A stretch of 64,000 nt of DNA from PALSA-1353 sp050012375. Its GTDB lineage: Bacteria > Planctomycetota > Phycisphaerae > Tepidisphaerales > Tepidisphaeraceae. The translations under genes were made by a program, and so were the position numbers. Position 1 is the first letter of the stretch. Every line of letters starts with the position of its first letter. The notes beneath the pieces are model-generated. The model saw only the letters and a program-made list of their open reading frames with translations. It made no database searches and had not been told where the DNA came from. Location: NCBI GenBank assembly GCA_050012375.1, contig JBEKHH010000006.1, forward strand, positions 62,001 to 126,000, read 5' to 3'. Positions 1-9,357 of the stretch are shown one piece after another.

Positions 1-509
1 ACGCGGCATTTCGCCATCTCGATCTGGCCGCCCTCGTGGATGAATCGCAGGAGCGCCCGCTCGATGTCCGCGCCCACAAGGCCAGCCTGAATTACATCGC
101 CCTCGACGGCAACATCGGCTGCCTCGTCAACGGCGCCGGCCTGGCCATGGCGACCATGGACGTGATCAAGCTTCACGGCGCGGAGCCGGCGAATTTCCTC
201 GACGTCGGCGGCAGCGTCACCGCCGAGGGCGCCATCGAGGCCTTCCGCATCATCCTCTCCGATCCAAACGTCAAAGGAATTCTGGTGAACATTTTCGGCG
301 GCATCGCCAAGTGCGATGTCATCGCCGAGGCGTTGGTAAAAGCCGGCCGCGAAGTCGCCTTCAAAATCCCGCTGGTCGTCCGCCTGGAAGGCACGAATGT
401 GGAAAAGGCGCGCAAAATCCTGTCCGAAGCCCAGGCCCAGATGCCGACGCTGCAAACGGCGACGGACCTGACCGATGCGGCGAAGAAAGTCGTGGCGGCG
501 GTGGCGTAA
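1..509 (+). CDS. sucC: Succinyl-CoA synthetase beta subunit, C-terminal part
   Basis: This is the last 168 or so codons of the ADP-forming succinyl-CoA ligase beta chain of the TCA cycle. The visible part is the ligase domain: the stretches GCLVNGAGLAMATMD, FLDVGGSVTAEGA, ILVNIFGGIAKCD and VVRLEGTNVEKARKIL are all family hallmarks. The reading frame is open to the window edge, so the gene starts upstream. The usual partner sucD does not follow; the next gene is on the other strand. Identification is by recognised motifs and is very secure. Confidence 0.96.
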   Translation, partial: AAFRHLDLAALVDESQERPLDVRAHKASLNYIALDGNIGCLVNGAGLAMATMDVIKLHGAEPANFLDVGGSVTAEGAIEAFRIILSDPNVKGILVNIFGGIAKCDVIAEALVKAGREVAFKIPLVVRLEGTNVEKARKILSEAQAQMPTLQTATDLTDAAKKVVAAVA

Positions 510-579
510 CAAATCTAACGAGGCGGCTGGGATTCTGGAACGTCCATAGAACGCGCTCCCCTTCGGGTCGCGGCTAAAC

Positions 580-1080
580 TCACAGCAAAAGTTCCATGTA
601 AATCACATCCAGCCAGCGCCCGAATTTGAATCCGACCTGCTTGAGATGCCCCACCGTCTCAAAGCCGAACTTCGCGTGCAGCTTCACGCTGGCCGTCTGA
701 TCACCGTCGATGCCCGCGATGATCGCGCGGTAGCCGATGGTCCGGGCCCTCTCGATCAGATCGACCAGGATGACCGAGCCGATTCCTCGCCGATGAAACT
801 CATGTTGAACATACACCGAATTCTCGACCGTGTGCCGATAGGCCGAGCGAGCGTGATAGGCCGAGAGCGATCCCCATCCGACGATCCTTCCGTCCATCTC
901 GGCAACGGTGACCGGATGGCCGGGGCCGTGCCTGGCGAACCATTGCCGGCGTCCCTCGATCGGCTCCGGCGAATCCTGGTAGGTGCACGCGGAATGTAGA
1001 ACATAATAATTGTAAATGTCGTTGATGGCCGCCAGGTCGTCCGCCTCGGCCAATCGAATCGCGACGCTGCGGCCGTTCAT
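580..1080 (-). CDS. GNAT N-acetyltransferase, phosphinothricin acetyltransferase-like
   Basis: A 166-residue GCN5-related acetyltransferase that would move the acetyl group of acetyl-CoA onto a small amine. It has the phosphinothricin acetyltransferase layout: an N-terminal AIRLAEADDLAAINDIYN segment, the beta strand pair GRIVGWGSLS, the tyrosine/arginine-rich ENSVYVQHEFHRRGIG acetyl-CoA loop, and a C-terminal KFGFETVGHLKQVGFKFGRW. I chose the ATG at 1080 because the family starts close to this point; an in-frame start at 1110 would add ten lysine-rich residues. The substrate cannot be read from the sequence. The gene stands alone, convergent with sucC. Confidence 0.85.
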   Translation of the reverse strand: MNGRSVAIRLAEADDLAAINDIYNYYVLHSACTYQDSPEPIEGRRQWFARHGPGHPVTVAEMDGRIVGWGSLSAYHARSAYRHTVENSVYVQHEFHRRGIGSVILVDLIERARTIGYRAIIAGIDGDQTASVKLHAKFGFETVGHLKQVGFKFGRWLDVIYMELLL

Positions 1081-1113
1081 TTCATCCTTGCCTTTTTTCT
1101 CACGAGCCACCGC

Positions 1114-2241
1114 TCACGAGCTGCATGGCCACTGTGAATTCGTGAAGCGCCCGTTTTCGCTGATTCTTTGGCCGTCGATCTCCGCGTATCCCCCTTGGCG
1201 CAAATCCACCACCATGTCCCAATGCAATCCGCTCTGATTGTTGTTGCCCGTTTCCGGATATCCCGCCCCAAGCGCGAAATGCACCGTGCCGCCGATCTTT
1301 TCGTCGAACAAAGTATTTTTCGTATATCGGGTGATGTTATAATTCGCTCCGATGGCGCACTCGCCGAGGAATCGGCTGCCCGCGTCCATGTCCAGCATCG
1401 AGATCAAAAAGTCCTCGCCCTTGGCGGCCGACGCTTCCACGACTTTGCCGTCGCGGAACTTCAGGCGGACATCTTCCACCTCGCGTCCACCATGCACCGC
1501 GGGAAAGCTGAAGTGCACGACGCCGGCTGCGCTCTCGATGACCGGGCCGGTGAACACTTCCCCATCGGGGAAATTCTCATGCCCGTCGCAATTGATCCAT
1601 TTCTTTCCGGCGACGGACATGCGGATATCGGTGCCGTTGGCGGCCACGACGCGATAGTCCGACTTTCCGTTCAGGAAATCCGCCAGCCGCTGTTGCCGCC
1701 GCGAGACCTGTTTCCATGCCGCCACGGGGTCGGGATCTGCCAGTAACCCCGCCCCGAAAACAAAATCCTCGTATTCCGCCAGCGACATCTCGGCATCCTG
1801 CGCGCAGGCCTGGCAGGGGAACTGCGTCCCGGTCCATCTCAGCTTTCCCTCCGCCGCACGGCGCATGAAGATGTCCACGATCGGCCGGCGGGCGGCGCTA
1901 TATTTGGCCATCCGTTTGGGATCGCAGTTCGTCAGCGCCTTGGTGTTATCATCCGCCCAGATGCCGATCGAGCAGTCGATGGTCTCGATTTCAAATTTCG
2001 CGACGGGATTCAAGAACGCCAGTTGCTCGTCGCTCGCGGTTTTGTAAAGGATTTCCCACGTCTCGTCCGATTCCATTCGCACCATGGGATGCCCGCCGGC
2101 CTTGACCACCTGGCGAAAAACCTCGAGGGCCAGCGGCTCCGCCACAGCCGGCGCATTGATCCGCACCAGTTGTCCCCGGGTGACCCCGACGCTGTAGTTC
2201 ACCAATACTTCCGCTAGTTTTGCAAGTCGTGGATCGCGCAT
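1114..2241 (-). CDS. Aminopeptidase, M29 (AmpS/AmpT) family
   Basis: A 375-residue metallo-aminopeptidase expected to remove N-terminal residues from peptides in the cytoplasm. All five metal ligands of the M29 family appear in order: Glu228 (PDGEVFTGP), Glu294 (FLGECAIG), His321 (GGTVHFALGAG), and His340 with Asp342 (GLHWDMVVD). The length fits the shorter M29 members. The open frame continues about 430 codons further upstream, but that part lies antisense to zwf and has no protein character, so the start is set at the ATG at 2241. The gene is divergent from zwf, with a palindromic repeat between them. Confidence 0.93.
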   Translation of the reverse strand: MRDPRLAKLAEVLVNYSVGVTRGQLVRINAPAVAEPLALEVFRQVVKAGGHPMVRMESDETWEILYKTASDEQLAFLNPVAKFEIETIDCSIGIWADDNTKALTNCDPKRMAKYSAARRPIVDIFMRRAAEGKLRWTGTQFPCQACAQDAEMSLAEYEDFVFGAGLLADPDPVAAWKQVSRRQQRLADFLNGKSDYRVVAANGTDIRMSVAGKKWINCDGHENFPDGEVFTGPVIESAAGVVHFSFPAVHGGREVEDVRLKFRDGKVVEASAAKGEDFLISMLDMDAGSRFLGECAIGANYNITRYTKNTLFDEKIGGTVHFALGAGYPETGNNNQSGLHWDMVVDLRQGGYAEIDGQRISENGRFTNSQWPCSS

Positions 2242-2263
2242 GGCGGGGAGTATAATCGAAATC

Positions 2264-2338
2264 CGAAACCAGAAACCAGAATGCCGAAGGTCCCGGCGCG
2301 CCGGGACCTTCGGCATTCTGGTTTCCGGTTTCTGGTTT
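2264..2338. repeat. Palindromic intergenic repeat of the CATTCTGGTTTC family
   Basis: A near-perfect palindrome centred at about 2298 (TCCCGGCGCGCCGGGA). Its arms carry ACCTTCGGCATTCTGGTTT and the inverse of it, then CCAGAAACC/GGTTTCTGG tails. The same units recur at 13104-13335 and, in part, at 16090-16120, all between chromosomal genes. It lies between the divergent M29 aminopeptidase and zwf genes and could fold as a long hairpin. This is a dispersed host repeat rather than a gene. Confidence 0.8.
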
Positions 2339-2379
2339 GAGATTTTGTCATCCACACTCCCCCAAGGTAAACTCCGCCC

Positions 2380-3942
2380 ATGCCCGCCCCCGTCCCATGC
2401 GCGATCGTGATCTTCGGCGCCAGCGGCGATCTCGCCCAGCTCAAGCTCATCCCCGCCGTTTACGAACTCTGCCGCGAGCGACTCGTCAGCGATCGTTTCG
2501 TTCTCGTCGGATACGCGCGATCCAAGGAGAAGAAAGACGGCACGCCCCTGACCGATGAGCAATACCGTAAAGACTGCCACGACGCGATCAAACAAAACGC
2601 CCGCCGCCAGCCCATCGATGAATCCGTCTGGAAACGCATGGAGCCGAACATCTTTTATGTTTCGGGCGGATACGACTCGGCGGAGGATCACGCGCGTCTG
2701 GCGGCAAAGCTGGAGGAACTGGACAAAACGCACGAGACCGGCGGCAATCGCCTGTTTTACATCTCCACTCCGCCGGAAGTGTTTGAAGGAGTCATTTGCC
2801 GGCTCGGCGAGCGGATGAAATCCAAGGTCGGCGACGACACCGCCGGCTTCGAACGCATCATCATCGAAAAGCCCTTCGGACGAGATCTGCTGACCGCCAG
2901 GCATCTCAACCGCATCTTGCACCAGAATTTCGAGGAAAAGCAGGTTTTCAGGATCGACCACTATCTGGGCAAGGAAACGGTCCAGAACCTCATGGTGATG
3001 CGTTTCGCCAACTCGATTTTCGAGCCGATCTGGAATTACAAGTACATCGATCACGTTCAGATCACCGTGAGCGAAACCCTCAGCGCCGATGACCGGGCGG
3101 GTTATTACGACCAAAGCGGCGCGACCCGGGACATGATCCAGAACCACCTGTTTCAGCTCATGGCCCTGGTGGCCCTGGAGCCGCCGGCGGCGCTGGATTC
3201 CATCAGCATCCGCGACGAGAAGGTGAAGGTCTATAAATCCATCCGGCCGATGGAAGCGCGCTTGATCGATTCCCACGCCATCCGCGGCCAATACGGCCCC
3301 GGCCAATATCAGGGCAAATCGGGCATGAAATCGACGGCCGGCTATCTGAAAGCGCGCGGGGTCGCCCCCAATTCCCGCACCGAAACCTTCGCGGCCATCA
3401 AACTCTTCATCGACAATTGGCGATGGAGCGGCATGCCGTTCTATCTTCGCACCGGAAAATGCCTGCCGGAAAAACTCAGCGAGATCGTCGTCCGCTTCCG
3501 CTCGCCGCCGCTGACCCTTTTCCAGAAGCAATGCGACACCGTTTTTCCGAACGATTTAATCATCCGCGTTCAGCCGGAAGAGGGAGTCAGTTGGCGGCTC
3601 AACGGGAAAGTGCCCGGCGGAGCAATGGTCATCAAATCCGTTGCCCTGGACTTCCTGTACGAAACGACATTCAAGGCCGAGCCGCCCGAGGCTTATGAAC
3701 GGCTCCTGTACGATTCGCTGCTGGGCGATCAGACGCTGTTCATTCGCGGCGACGAAGCCGAAGCCGCCTGGCAGGTCATCGACCCGATCGAGGAAGCCTG
3801 GGCGCGCAGCAACACCGCCCCGCAGCAATACGCGCCAAACACGTGGGGCCCAAAAGCGGCGATGGATTTGATCGAGTTGGACGGCCGTCGTTGGCTCCAT
3901 TCCAGCGCGGATGAGGAGCCGATCGTGGCGTGTTCGCTGTAG
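2380..3942 (+). CDS. zwf: Glucose-6-phosphate 1-dehydrogenase
   Basis: A 520-residue oxidoreductase converting glucose 6-phosphate to 6-phosphogluconolactone with reduction of NADP, the entry of the oxidative pentose phosphate pathway. The N-terminal Rossmann fold has GASGDLA at residues 13-19. The substrate-binding, catalytic signature RIDHYLGKE sits near residues 191-199, and IIEKPFGRDL and FRSPPLTLF are also typical. Length is normal for the family. The ATG at 2380 places the NADP loop at the usual distance. No other pentose phosphate gene is adjacent. Confidence 0.97.
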   Translation: MPAPVPCAIVIFGASGDLAQLKLIPAVYELCRERLVSDRFVLVGYARSKEKKDGTPLTDEQYRKDCHDAIKQNARRQPIDESVWKRMEPNIFYVSGGYDSAEDHARLAAKLEELDKTHETGGNRLFYISTPPEVFEGVICRLGERMKSKVGDDTAGFERIIIEKPFGRDLLTARHLNRILHQNFEEKQVFRIDHYLGKETVQNLMVMRFANSIFEPIWNYKYIDHVQITVSETLSADDRAGYYDQSGATRDMIQNHLFQLMALVALEPPAALDSISIRDEKVKVYKSIRPMEARLIDSHAIRGQYGPGQYQGKSGMKSTAGYLKARGVAPNSRTETFAAIKLFIDNWRWSGMPFYLRTGKCLPEKLSEIVVRFRSPPLTLFQKQCDTVFPNDLIIRVQPEEGVSWRLNGKVPGGAMVIKSVALDFLYETTFKAEPPEAYERLLYDSLLGDQTLFIRGDEAEAAWQVIDPIEEAWARSNTAPQQYAPNTWGPKAAMDLIELDGRRWLHSSADEEPIVACSL

Positions 3943-4004
3943 CGTTTCCAAGCCCAGGGATGGCCATCCCCGGGCTTCCGCCCGATGAAATGCCGCGTGC
4001 TTGG

Positions 4005-6188
4005 CTATCGATTGCCGCCGGCGGGCGCGCCGCCACCCGGTCTGGCCGCCGCTTCTTCCGATTCAATCGCGTTCTGCGAGGGATTGGTCGCGGGGTTGCC
4101 ATTCCAGACCGCCTGTCGATTCGCGCGCGCCTTGTCCACGCTCGCCAGAAGCTGCGCGCCACGCTCCGACGCAAAAAATTCACCGGCGGCCTGGGTAAAG
4201 AGCCGGCCCGTGTCCTTCAATTGCGACAGCGTGAGGTGCCGAATCGAGGCCTGCGCGTTCACTTCATATATGATGTCCAGGGCGCCAAATCGTTTCGACA
4301 CCCACCCCGAAAACCGGTAGGGCGAATGCCGGCCGCCGTTTAGGGTGTTCTGCGTGACCGTGAGCCTGTCGGTCACGAATTGCCGCGTGATGATCTTCTG
4401 AAACGCCTCAATACATGCGAGCCGATCCGGCGGATCTCCGCTCACTTCAACGCGCTGGAGGTGCTGGCATTCCTGCGACTGTAGGCCGTGCAACTCCAGC
4501 ACCAGGTCAATCCTCCCGCCGGCCAGGACCCGGCTTTGCAGCCAGTCGGCGTAGGCGATGCTGATGGGGTAGTTGGCGACGGCGCGAAAGCTCCCCGCAA
4601 AATTCTGGTTCGAGTCGGCGGTGCCGTCGGGGTCCAGCATGGGGATGATGAGAAACACGCACTGGTCGCGCAGGGCCTTTGCCTTTTGCGAATCGCCCAG
4701 TAGAAATTCAATGCACCCCTGGCAGGCCCACATTGCATCGGGGCAGAAGGCTTGTTCCCCTCCGCAAATGATCACGCAGGGTTTGGTTTTTTGCGAAGCG
4801 TCGTCGGTTGCGCCGATCTGAACAACTCTTATCGGCCGGCCTTCAGGCGTCTTGCCCAGGTCGATCACTTTCGCCGACGGACTGGCGGCGATGCCGTCAA
4901 TGAATTTAGCGCTGTAAGCCGGCGGATACGGCACGCGCCCGGCGATATACACCGAATCGACGGTGAACGCCTGCGTCATCTTGAAATGACGATTGTTCAC
5001 CAGCGAAGAATCCTTGATGTAATGCCAGGTTTGTTCGTCGGTGGCGGGGATGCCGATTCCGCGGCGGTAGGTCGGCGCGGACACGTTGAGAGGTCCTGTG
5101 GCGAAGGTGGCCGGATCATTCAAATCAGGAGCTTCGCCATACACCGGCGTGAGTGTTGCCCACATTTCGAGCCCGGACCTGGAATTTGGAGCCAATTGCA
5201 CATCGATGGTCACGGTCTTTCCGGCCACGCCTTTGAGGCGAAACATCCACCAGTTGAGACTGACCTGCTGTCCGTCGAGTGTGATGCGGACGTGGTTGGG
5301 AGAATCCACCACCGCGTCAACGGGTGTGCCGCAATCAAAATCGGTATCGACGGTAATCCCCGGGGCCTGGGCCGCCGACGGCGAAGTCGCCGGCGCCTCG
5401 GGAGCGGCGGATTGCTCGGCCGCCGAGGCGTGCAGGCCGATCCAAACGCCCGTGGGAACCAGGACCATCAGCCCAATCGCCGCCGCCACGAATTTCACTC
5501 TCAACGCCAGTAACATGTGATTGACTCCTTGTGCGACGTGAGTCGCCGATGTCGTTGCCGCGCCGGGGAGACAGGACGCCCTAAGCGCCGGCGGGGCGGC
5601 ATGTGTGGTGCGCTCGGAAAGCAACGTGATCGCAACCCCCGCCGCCGGCAGCAATACTCCGCGCACCATCATGAGCGACCGCAATTTTTCCAGTGCTTTG
5701 GCGACGCGTTTGCGCGCCGCGTCTTCCGATACCCCCAGCGCGTCGCCGACTTCCGACATGCTCTTCTGCTGATAAAACCGCAGCAGGACGGCCTCGCGAT
5801 CCGCGCTCCTGAGCCGTCCCACCGTTTCTTCCAGAACCGGCGCGATATCCTCCCAGGTTGATTCCGCAATCGCTTCCCGGCTCTGGCTCGTCATGATCGC
5901 GGCCCGCCTTTCCCGTTTTTGCCGCCGATTTTCTTCCCGCAAAATATTGGATGCGCAATAGCGCGTGACTTTGAACAGCCATCCATTGAGTGTTGAAGTT
6001 TTCAATTTCTTTGCCCGCTACGACAGCACCAGAAAGACCGCCTGGGTGACATCTTCCGCCCACTCCCGGCGATGAACCAGCCGCAATGCCGCCGAATAAA
6101 TCCAATCGCCATGAAGCGAAACCAGTTCCGCAAACGCCTCCTGTGAGCCGGTGTCGGCGTATTGCTGAAGGAGTTCCAGGTCGGTCAT
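4005..6188 (-). pseudogene. ECF sigma factor fused to an M14-like domain, interrupted by an in-frame TAG
   Basis: Reading from the ATG at 6188, 56 codons encode sigma region 2 (it opens MTDLELLQQYADTGSQEAF and ends VTQAVFLVLS). A TAG stop follows at 6020-6018, and the same frame continues with RAKKLKTSTLNGWLFKVTRY, then sigma region 4 (FYQQKSMSEVGDALGVSEDA), a transmembrane segment (FVAAAIGLMVLVPTGVWIG) and a carboxypeptidase-like domain to 4005. Related sigma factors commonly have Gln where the TAG lies, so one CAG-to-TAG change would explain it. In the M14-like part the HxxE zinc pair is absent (EQAFCPDAMW replaces it) although the third-ligand ELHG remains. Nonsense mutation, readthrough or sequencing error are all possible. 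Confidence 0.8.
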
Positions 6189-6269
6189 GGCGGTCATTCT
6201 AAATGGATAAATAGCCGCCGACGAGAAAAGCGGAATGAAAAAAGGAGATAAGGTTGGCGGAGCCGATGC

Positions 6270-7952
6270 CTATTTCTGCTCATCCTCTTCGCCATCCGGC
6301 GCGATGACCACCGTCCCGGCAACCATGTCCCCCACGCGCTGCCGAAGCGGCGAAATGAGCACCGTCAGCAGCGGCAACGCCAGGGCGACATCGATGATCC
6401 GCAGCAGATTCCGCAGCACCATCGCCATCGGACGGGGCGACCCGCCATCGGGGCCGACCACGCGAAGGCCGAAGGCCATCTTCCCCAGACTTTGCCCGCA
6501 GATCAGCTCCGCCGCCGTCGTGTGCAGCAAATACGCCAGCGTCGCCAGCTCCGTAAGGTCCTGCAAAGATTTGGCATCGACGCTGGCCAAAGGATTTGCC
6601 GGGTTGGCCGGATGAATGATGGCCACGACCGCCAGGATCGGCGCCAGATCGACCAGCCCCGCGACGAATCGCACGCCCAGCGGGGCAAGGTGCGCCTTGG
6701 CATCCCGCGCTTCACCGGACGGCGGAACAACCCGCGCGGAAAGTTGCCGTTGCCGCGCCGCCGCCATCGCCGCCGCCGCCACCAGCACCGCATCGCCGCC
6801 GATCCAGGGCATCAGCGGAATCGCCGGCGGCTTGGGGTTGGCGACGACGCTCATTGTCGTCGCCGGCGGAAAAGATTCCGGGAACGCCTGCAAGCTGAAA
6901 TCCTGCTCGATCTGTTGATCGCCGGCATAGGCGATCCAGCGCAGGTTCCCGAACGCCTCCACAAGCGTTTGAGAAGCAATGTCGGAGGGAAGGGTCGTCG
7001 GCACTTGCAGCGGAAGACGGTGGAGAAAATCGTCGCCGATCAGAATCTCGCCCGCCCCACCCGCGCCAGTGCGCGTCGTTGGCCGGCTGGTGGGCGGCCC
7101 CCCGGCCAGCCATAGCACCGCCCGGTCGTTGATCGTCAGCAACTTGAAATTGTCCAACTCCGCCGGAGCGTTCACCAGGGTCGGCCGGGTCCATTCATTC
7201 TGGCTGGTCAGCGCGCTCACGCTGAGCCGCCCATCGCTGCTCCGCCACGCCAGCATCGGCAGTTGTTTCACCACCGCCAGCGACATCTGGGCCGGATCGT
7301 CGGTCACATCGTCGGGGAGCAGGTGGGCATCAATCCATTTACCGTCGGCGAAATGGCAGACGAGCAACCGCGGCTCGGTCGGCTGCGTGGTTGCTTCGGT
7401 CGTGGAAGTCGTCGCCGCCAAATCCGCCTGGGTGCTCGCCGGCGGATTTGTCCAACCGCGCACCACCGCCCACACGGCGTCGGAATCGCAAGCGATCGCC
7501 AGCATCACCTGGCCTTGGGACGGCGTGGGGCCGGTCCGGATGTCCGTGCCATCGGCGATTTCCCACTGCCCGTTTTGCAGCACCGCCAGCAATTCGTCGT
7601 TGCTCGTGGCGATGCTGACCACGCGCTGGCCGATCGACGGCATCGGCGACCATTCGTCGTTGCCGGACCACCTTGGCCGCCACACGATCGTCGTCTGCGC
7701 GTAATTCCCGTCCGGGCCTTTGCCGACATGTGCAACCCAGAAATGGTGATCACTCCCTTCCGCCATCAGGTCCCGGTGCTTTGGCGCGGGCGCAATCGAG
7801 AGCGACGGCGCGTTCGATGCCGCAGGCGCGTTTGACGCCGCAGGCGCGTTCGACGCCGCAGGCGCGTTCGACGCCGCAGGCGCCGCCTCTAGCGTCGGCG
7901 GCGACAGCAACACCATCAGCCATCCCAGGAACCTAACGGACGCTTTCTTCAT
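6270..7952 (-). CDS. RDD-family membrane protein with N-terminal extracytoplasmic domain
   Basis: A 560-residue protein beginning with a signal peptide (KASVRFLGWLMVLLSPPTLEAAP), followed by four NAPAAS-type repeats near residues 27-50 encoded by 18-bp tandem repeats. A long beta-rich extracytoplasmic region of unknown fold follows. The last 150 or so residues form an RDD domain with VRFVAGLVDLAPI, SLGKMAFGLRVVG and RQRVGDMVAGTVVIA. RDD proteins are polytopic membrane proteins, some of which have been linked to transport; the role here is unknown. Its start overlaps the end of the upstream lipoprotein gene by 20 bp, so the two are probably translated together. Confidence 0.8.
   Translation of the reverse strand: MKKASVRFLGWLMVLLSPPTLEAAPAASNAPAASNAPAASNAPAASNAPSLSIAPAPKHRDLMAEGSDHHFWVAHVGKGPDGNYAQTTIVWRPRWSGNDEWSPMPSIGQRVVSIATSNDELLAVLQNGQWEIADGTDIRTGPTPSQGQVMLAIACDSDAVWAVVRGWTNPPASTQADLAATTSTTEATTQPTEPRLLVCHFADGKWIDAHLLPDDVTDDPAQMSLAVVKQLPMLAWRSSDGRLSVSALTSQNEWTRPTLVNAPAELDNFKLLTINDRAVLWLAGGPPTSRPTTRTGAGGAGEILIGDDFLHRLPLQVPTTLPSDIASQTLVEAFGNLRWIAYAGDQQIEQDFSLQAFPESFPPATTMSVVANPKPPAIPLMPWIGGDAVLVAAAAMAAARQRQLSARVVPPSGEARDAKAHLAPLGVRFVAGLVDLAPILAVVAIIHPANPANPLASVDAKSLQDLTELATLAYLLHTTAAELICGQSLGKMAFGLRVVGPDGGSPRPMAMVLRNLLRIIDVALALPLLTVLISPLRQRVGDMVAGTVVIAPDGEEDEQK
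7807..7880. repeat. Four 18-bp tandem repeats coding NAPAAS
   Basis: The block reads as repeated GACGCCGCAGGCGCGTTC-like units on the plus strand, with single-base differences between copies. It lies inside the RDD-protein gene just after the signal peptide and encodes a low-complexity Ala/Pro/Asn/Ser linker on the minus strand. Copy number could vary between strains without changing the frame. Confidence 0.8.
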
Positions 7953-8820
7953 CGAGTTGAATCACCCTCACCCCCGAGTCGCCAAGCTTGGACGGGTCCG
8001 GCATCCGGTAAGTCGCCGCGCTCGGAAATCCATTATGAGACAGGCTCATGTCGCTCAGGTCGAACGACATTGTCGTGCCCGAAAGCGGAAAAAACAAATC
8101 GTAATGCGTTGCCATCGTCGGCCATTGGCTCGGGTCGGTCTTTGCCGTCTCCACCCGCTCGAACTTCGACAGCCGCGCCCACAGCGCCACCCGGCCCTTG
8201 GCATCGAACAGCATCACGCGATTCGGCAATAGCGTCTGCCGGTCGTACCAGATCTCCTTCAGCGCCGCCCAGTGGTCAGGGGTCTGAATTTGCCAATCGA
8301 TCATGTACGCGTCGGACGCGCTGTTGAATCGCATCACCGGCGCCGGCAGGCGAAGCAGGTCCGCGTCCAACGGCCGGATGCCAAGCACTTCCATCACCAT
8401 GTCCGGCCGGACCGGAATCTCCGCCTCATTCACCTTTTCCAGATCAGAGTATTTGCCCCACCAGAAAACCTGGTCATGCTTCTCATACAGCCAGAACCGC
8501 GCTCCATCGGAGCCCATCTCGAAGAGGTCCGCGACCTCGTTCTTGGCGGTCAGCTTCATCTGATTGGGCCCCGTGAACAGCAGGTTGCCGTAGCCGTCGA
8601 TGTGCGTCGTCTTGTTCTTGGGGCGATCGACGATCGCCGCTTCAAAACGCTCCCGGGCCCAAAGCGTGGGCAGCTTTTGGTTGTTCTCATTCACGCGCTC
8701 GACGAGCTGGCCCAACGTCAGCGTATCGCCGAAATATCCCACCTGCGGCGGCGGCGAAGAGTTGCAGGCGCCCAATCCCAGCCCCGCCGCCGCAAAGACC
8801 GCCTTCGCGCCCAGCCTCAT
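7933..8820 (-). CDS. Putative lipoprotein, LolA-like fold
   Basis: A 295-residue exported lipoprotein. The N-terminus has a type II signal peptide with lipobox GLGAC at residues 17-21, so Cys21 should be lipidated. The mature part resembles LolA/DUF4292-type proteins that hold a lipid-binding half-barrel, with beta-strand repeats such as YGNLLFTGPNQMKLTAKNEV and ARFWLYEKHDQVFWWGKYS. It sits between a zinc-ribbon gene (4-bp overlap) and an RDD membrane protein (20-bp overlap), so the three form one operon and probably serve the envelope. The fold assignment is inference; the lipobox is clear. Confidence 0.75.
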   Translation of the reverse strand: MRLGAKAVFAAAGLGLGACNSSPPPQVGYFGDTLTLGQLVERVNENNQKLPTLWARERFEAAIVDRPKNKTTHIDGYGNLLFTGPNQMKLTAKNEVADLFEMGSDGARFWLYEKHDQVFWWGKYSDLEKVNEAEIPVRPDMVMEVLGIRPLDADLLRLPAPVMRFNSASDAYMIDWQIQTPDHWAALKEIWYDRQTLLPNRVMLFDAKGRVALWARLSKFERVETAKTDPSQWPTMATHYDLFFPLSGTTMSFDLSDMSLSHNGFPSAATYRMPDPSKLGDSGVRVIQLDEESVR

Positions 8821-9341
8821 AAATCCCCGTTGAGAATCTCACCCAGTTGTTGGCTCACCTCGCCCACCTTCTGCTCGTCGAGCCGGGGATTCACCAGGTC
8901 CATCAGTTCCTCCCGGCCCTTGAATCGAACGGACCAGATTTCCTTCTCCCCTTCATGGCGCGTCGATTCGTAAGCAATCCTCCGCTTGCGCATCAGGATC
9001 AGGCCCAGCACAAACCGGAAATCTATTTTTCCCGGCTCCGCCGCATCCGCCAGCCGCTCGAACAGCTCGCACAGCACATCATCATCCACAAACACATTCT
9101 TCCGGGCCGTCGGCTCAAGCAGCGTGTTTTGCCAGAACCCGAGCAAACCGCCCTTGTCGAAGCTCTCCCAGCAGGCCAGGCACACATCCAGCCGCTCCAT
9201 CGCCACCGGCGTCTCGCGCACCGCCGCCATCAGCTTTTCCCCCGGCTCAACAACCCGGCCGCACACGTGGCATTTGCCTTCCGCCTTGGCGATGGCGTAG
9301 CCACCGGTTGCCAGCGGCTTGCCTGATGGGCTCGCGTTCAT
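8817..9341 (-). CDS. Zinc-ribbon-containing hypothetical protein
   Basis: A 174-residue protein with two CxxC pairs near the N-terminus (CHVCGRVVEPGEKL and CLACWESF), typical of a structural zinc ribbon, followed by an acidic, helical region. I place the start at the ATG at 9341 because a GGGAGG ribosome binding site lies just upstream; a longer in-frame start at 9407 would overlap the next gene. The stop overlaps the lipoprotein start by four bases, marking an operon. No enzymatic motif is visible and I do not recognise a named family. Confidence 0.72.
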   Translation of the reverse strand: MNASPSGKPLATGGYAIAKAEGKCHVCGRVVEPGEKLMAAVRETPVAMERLDVCLACWESFDKGGLLGFWQNTLLEPTARKNVFVDDDVLCELFERLADAAEPGKIDFRFVLGLILMRKRRIAYESTRHEGEKEIWSVRFKGREELMDLVNPRLDEQKVGEVSQQLGEILNGDL

Positions 9342-9357
9342 GCAAAACCTCCCTGCA

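Noticed and set aside
2242..3531. Upstream extension of the M29 aminopeptidase reading frame, antisense to zwf
   Set aside because: It lies opposite a secure zwf gene and its translation has the Arg/His/Asp-rich look of an antisense frame.
7807..7880. CRISPR-like array
   Set aside because: The units are contiguous 18-bp coding repeats without spacers.
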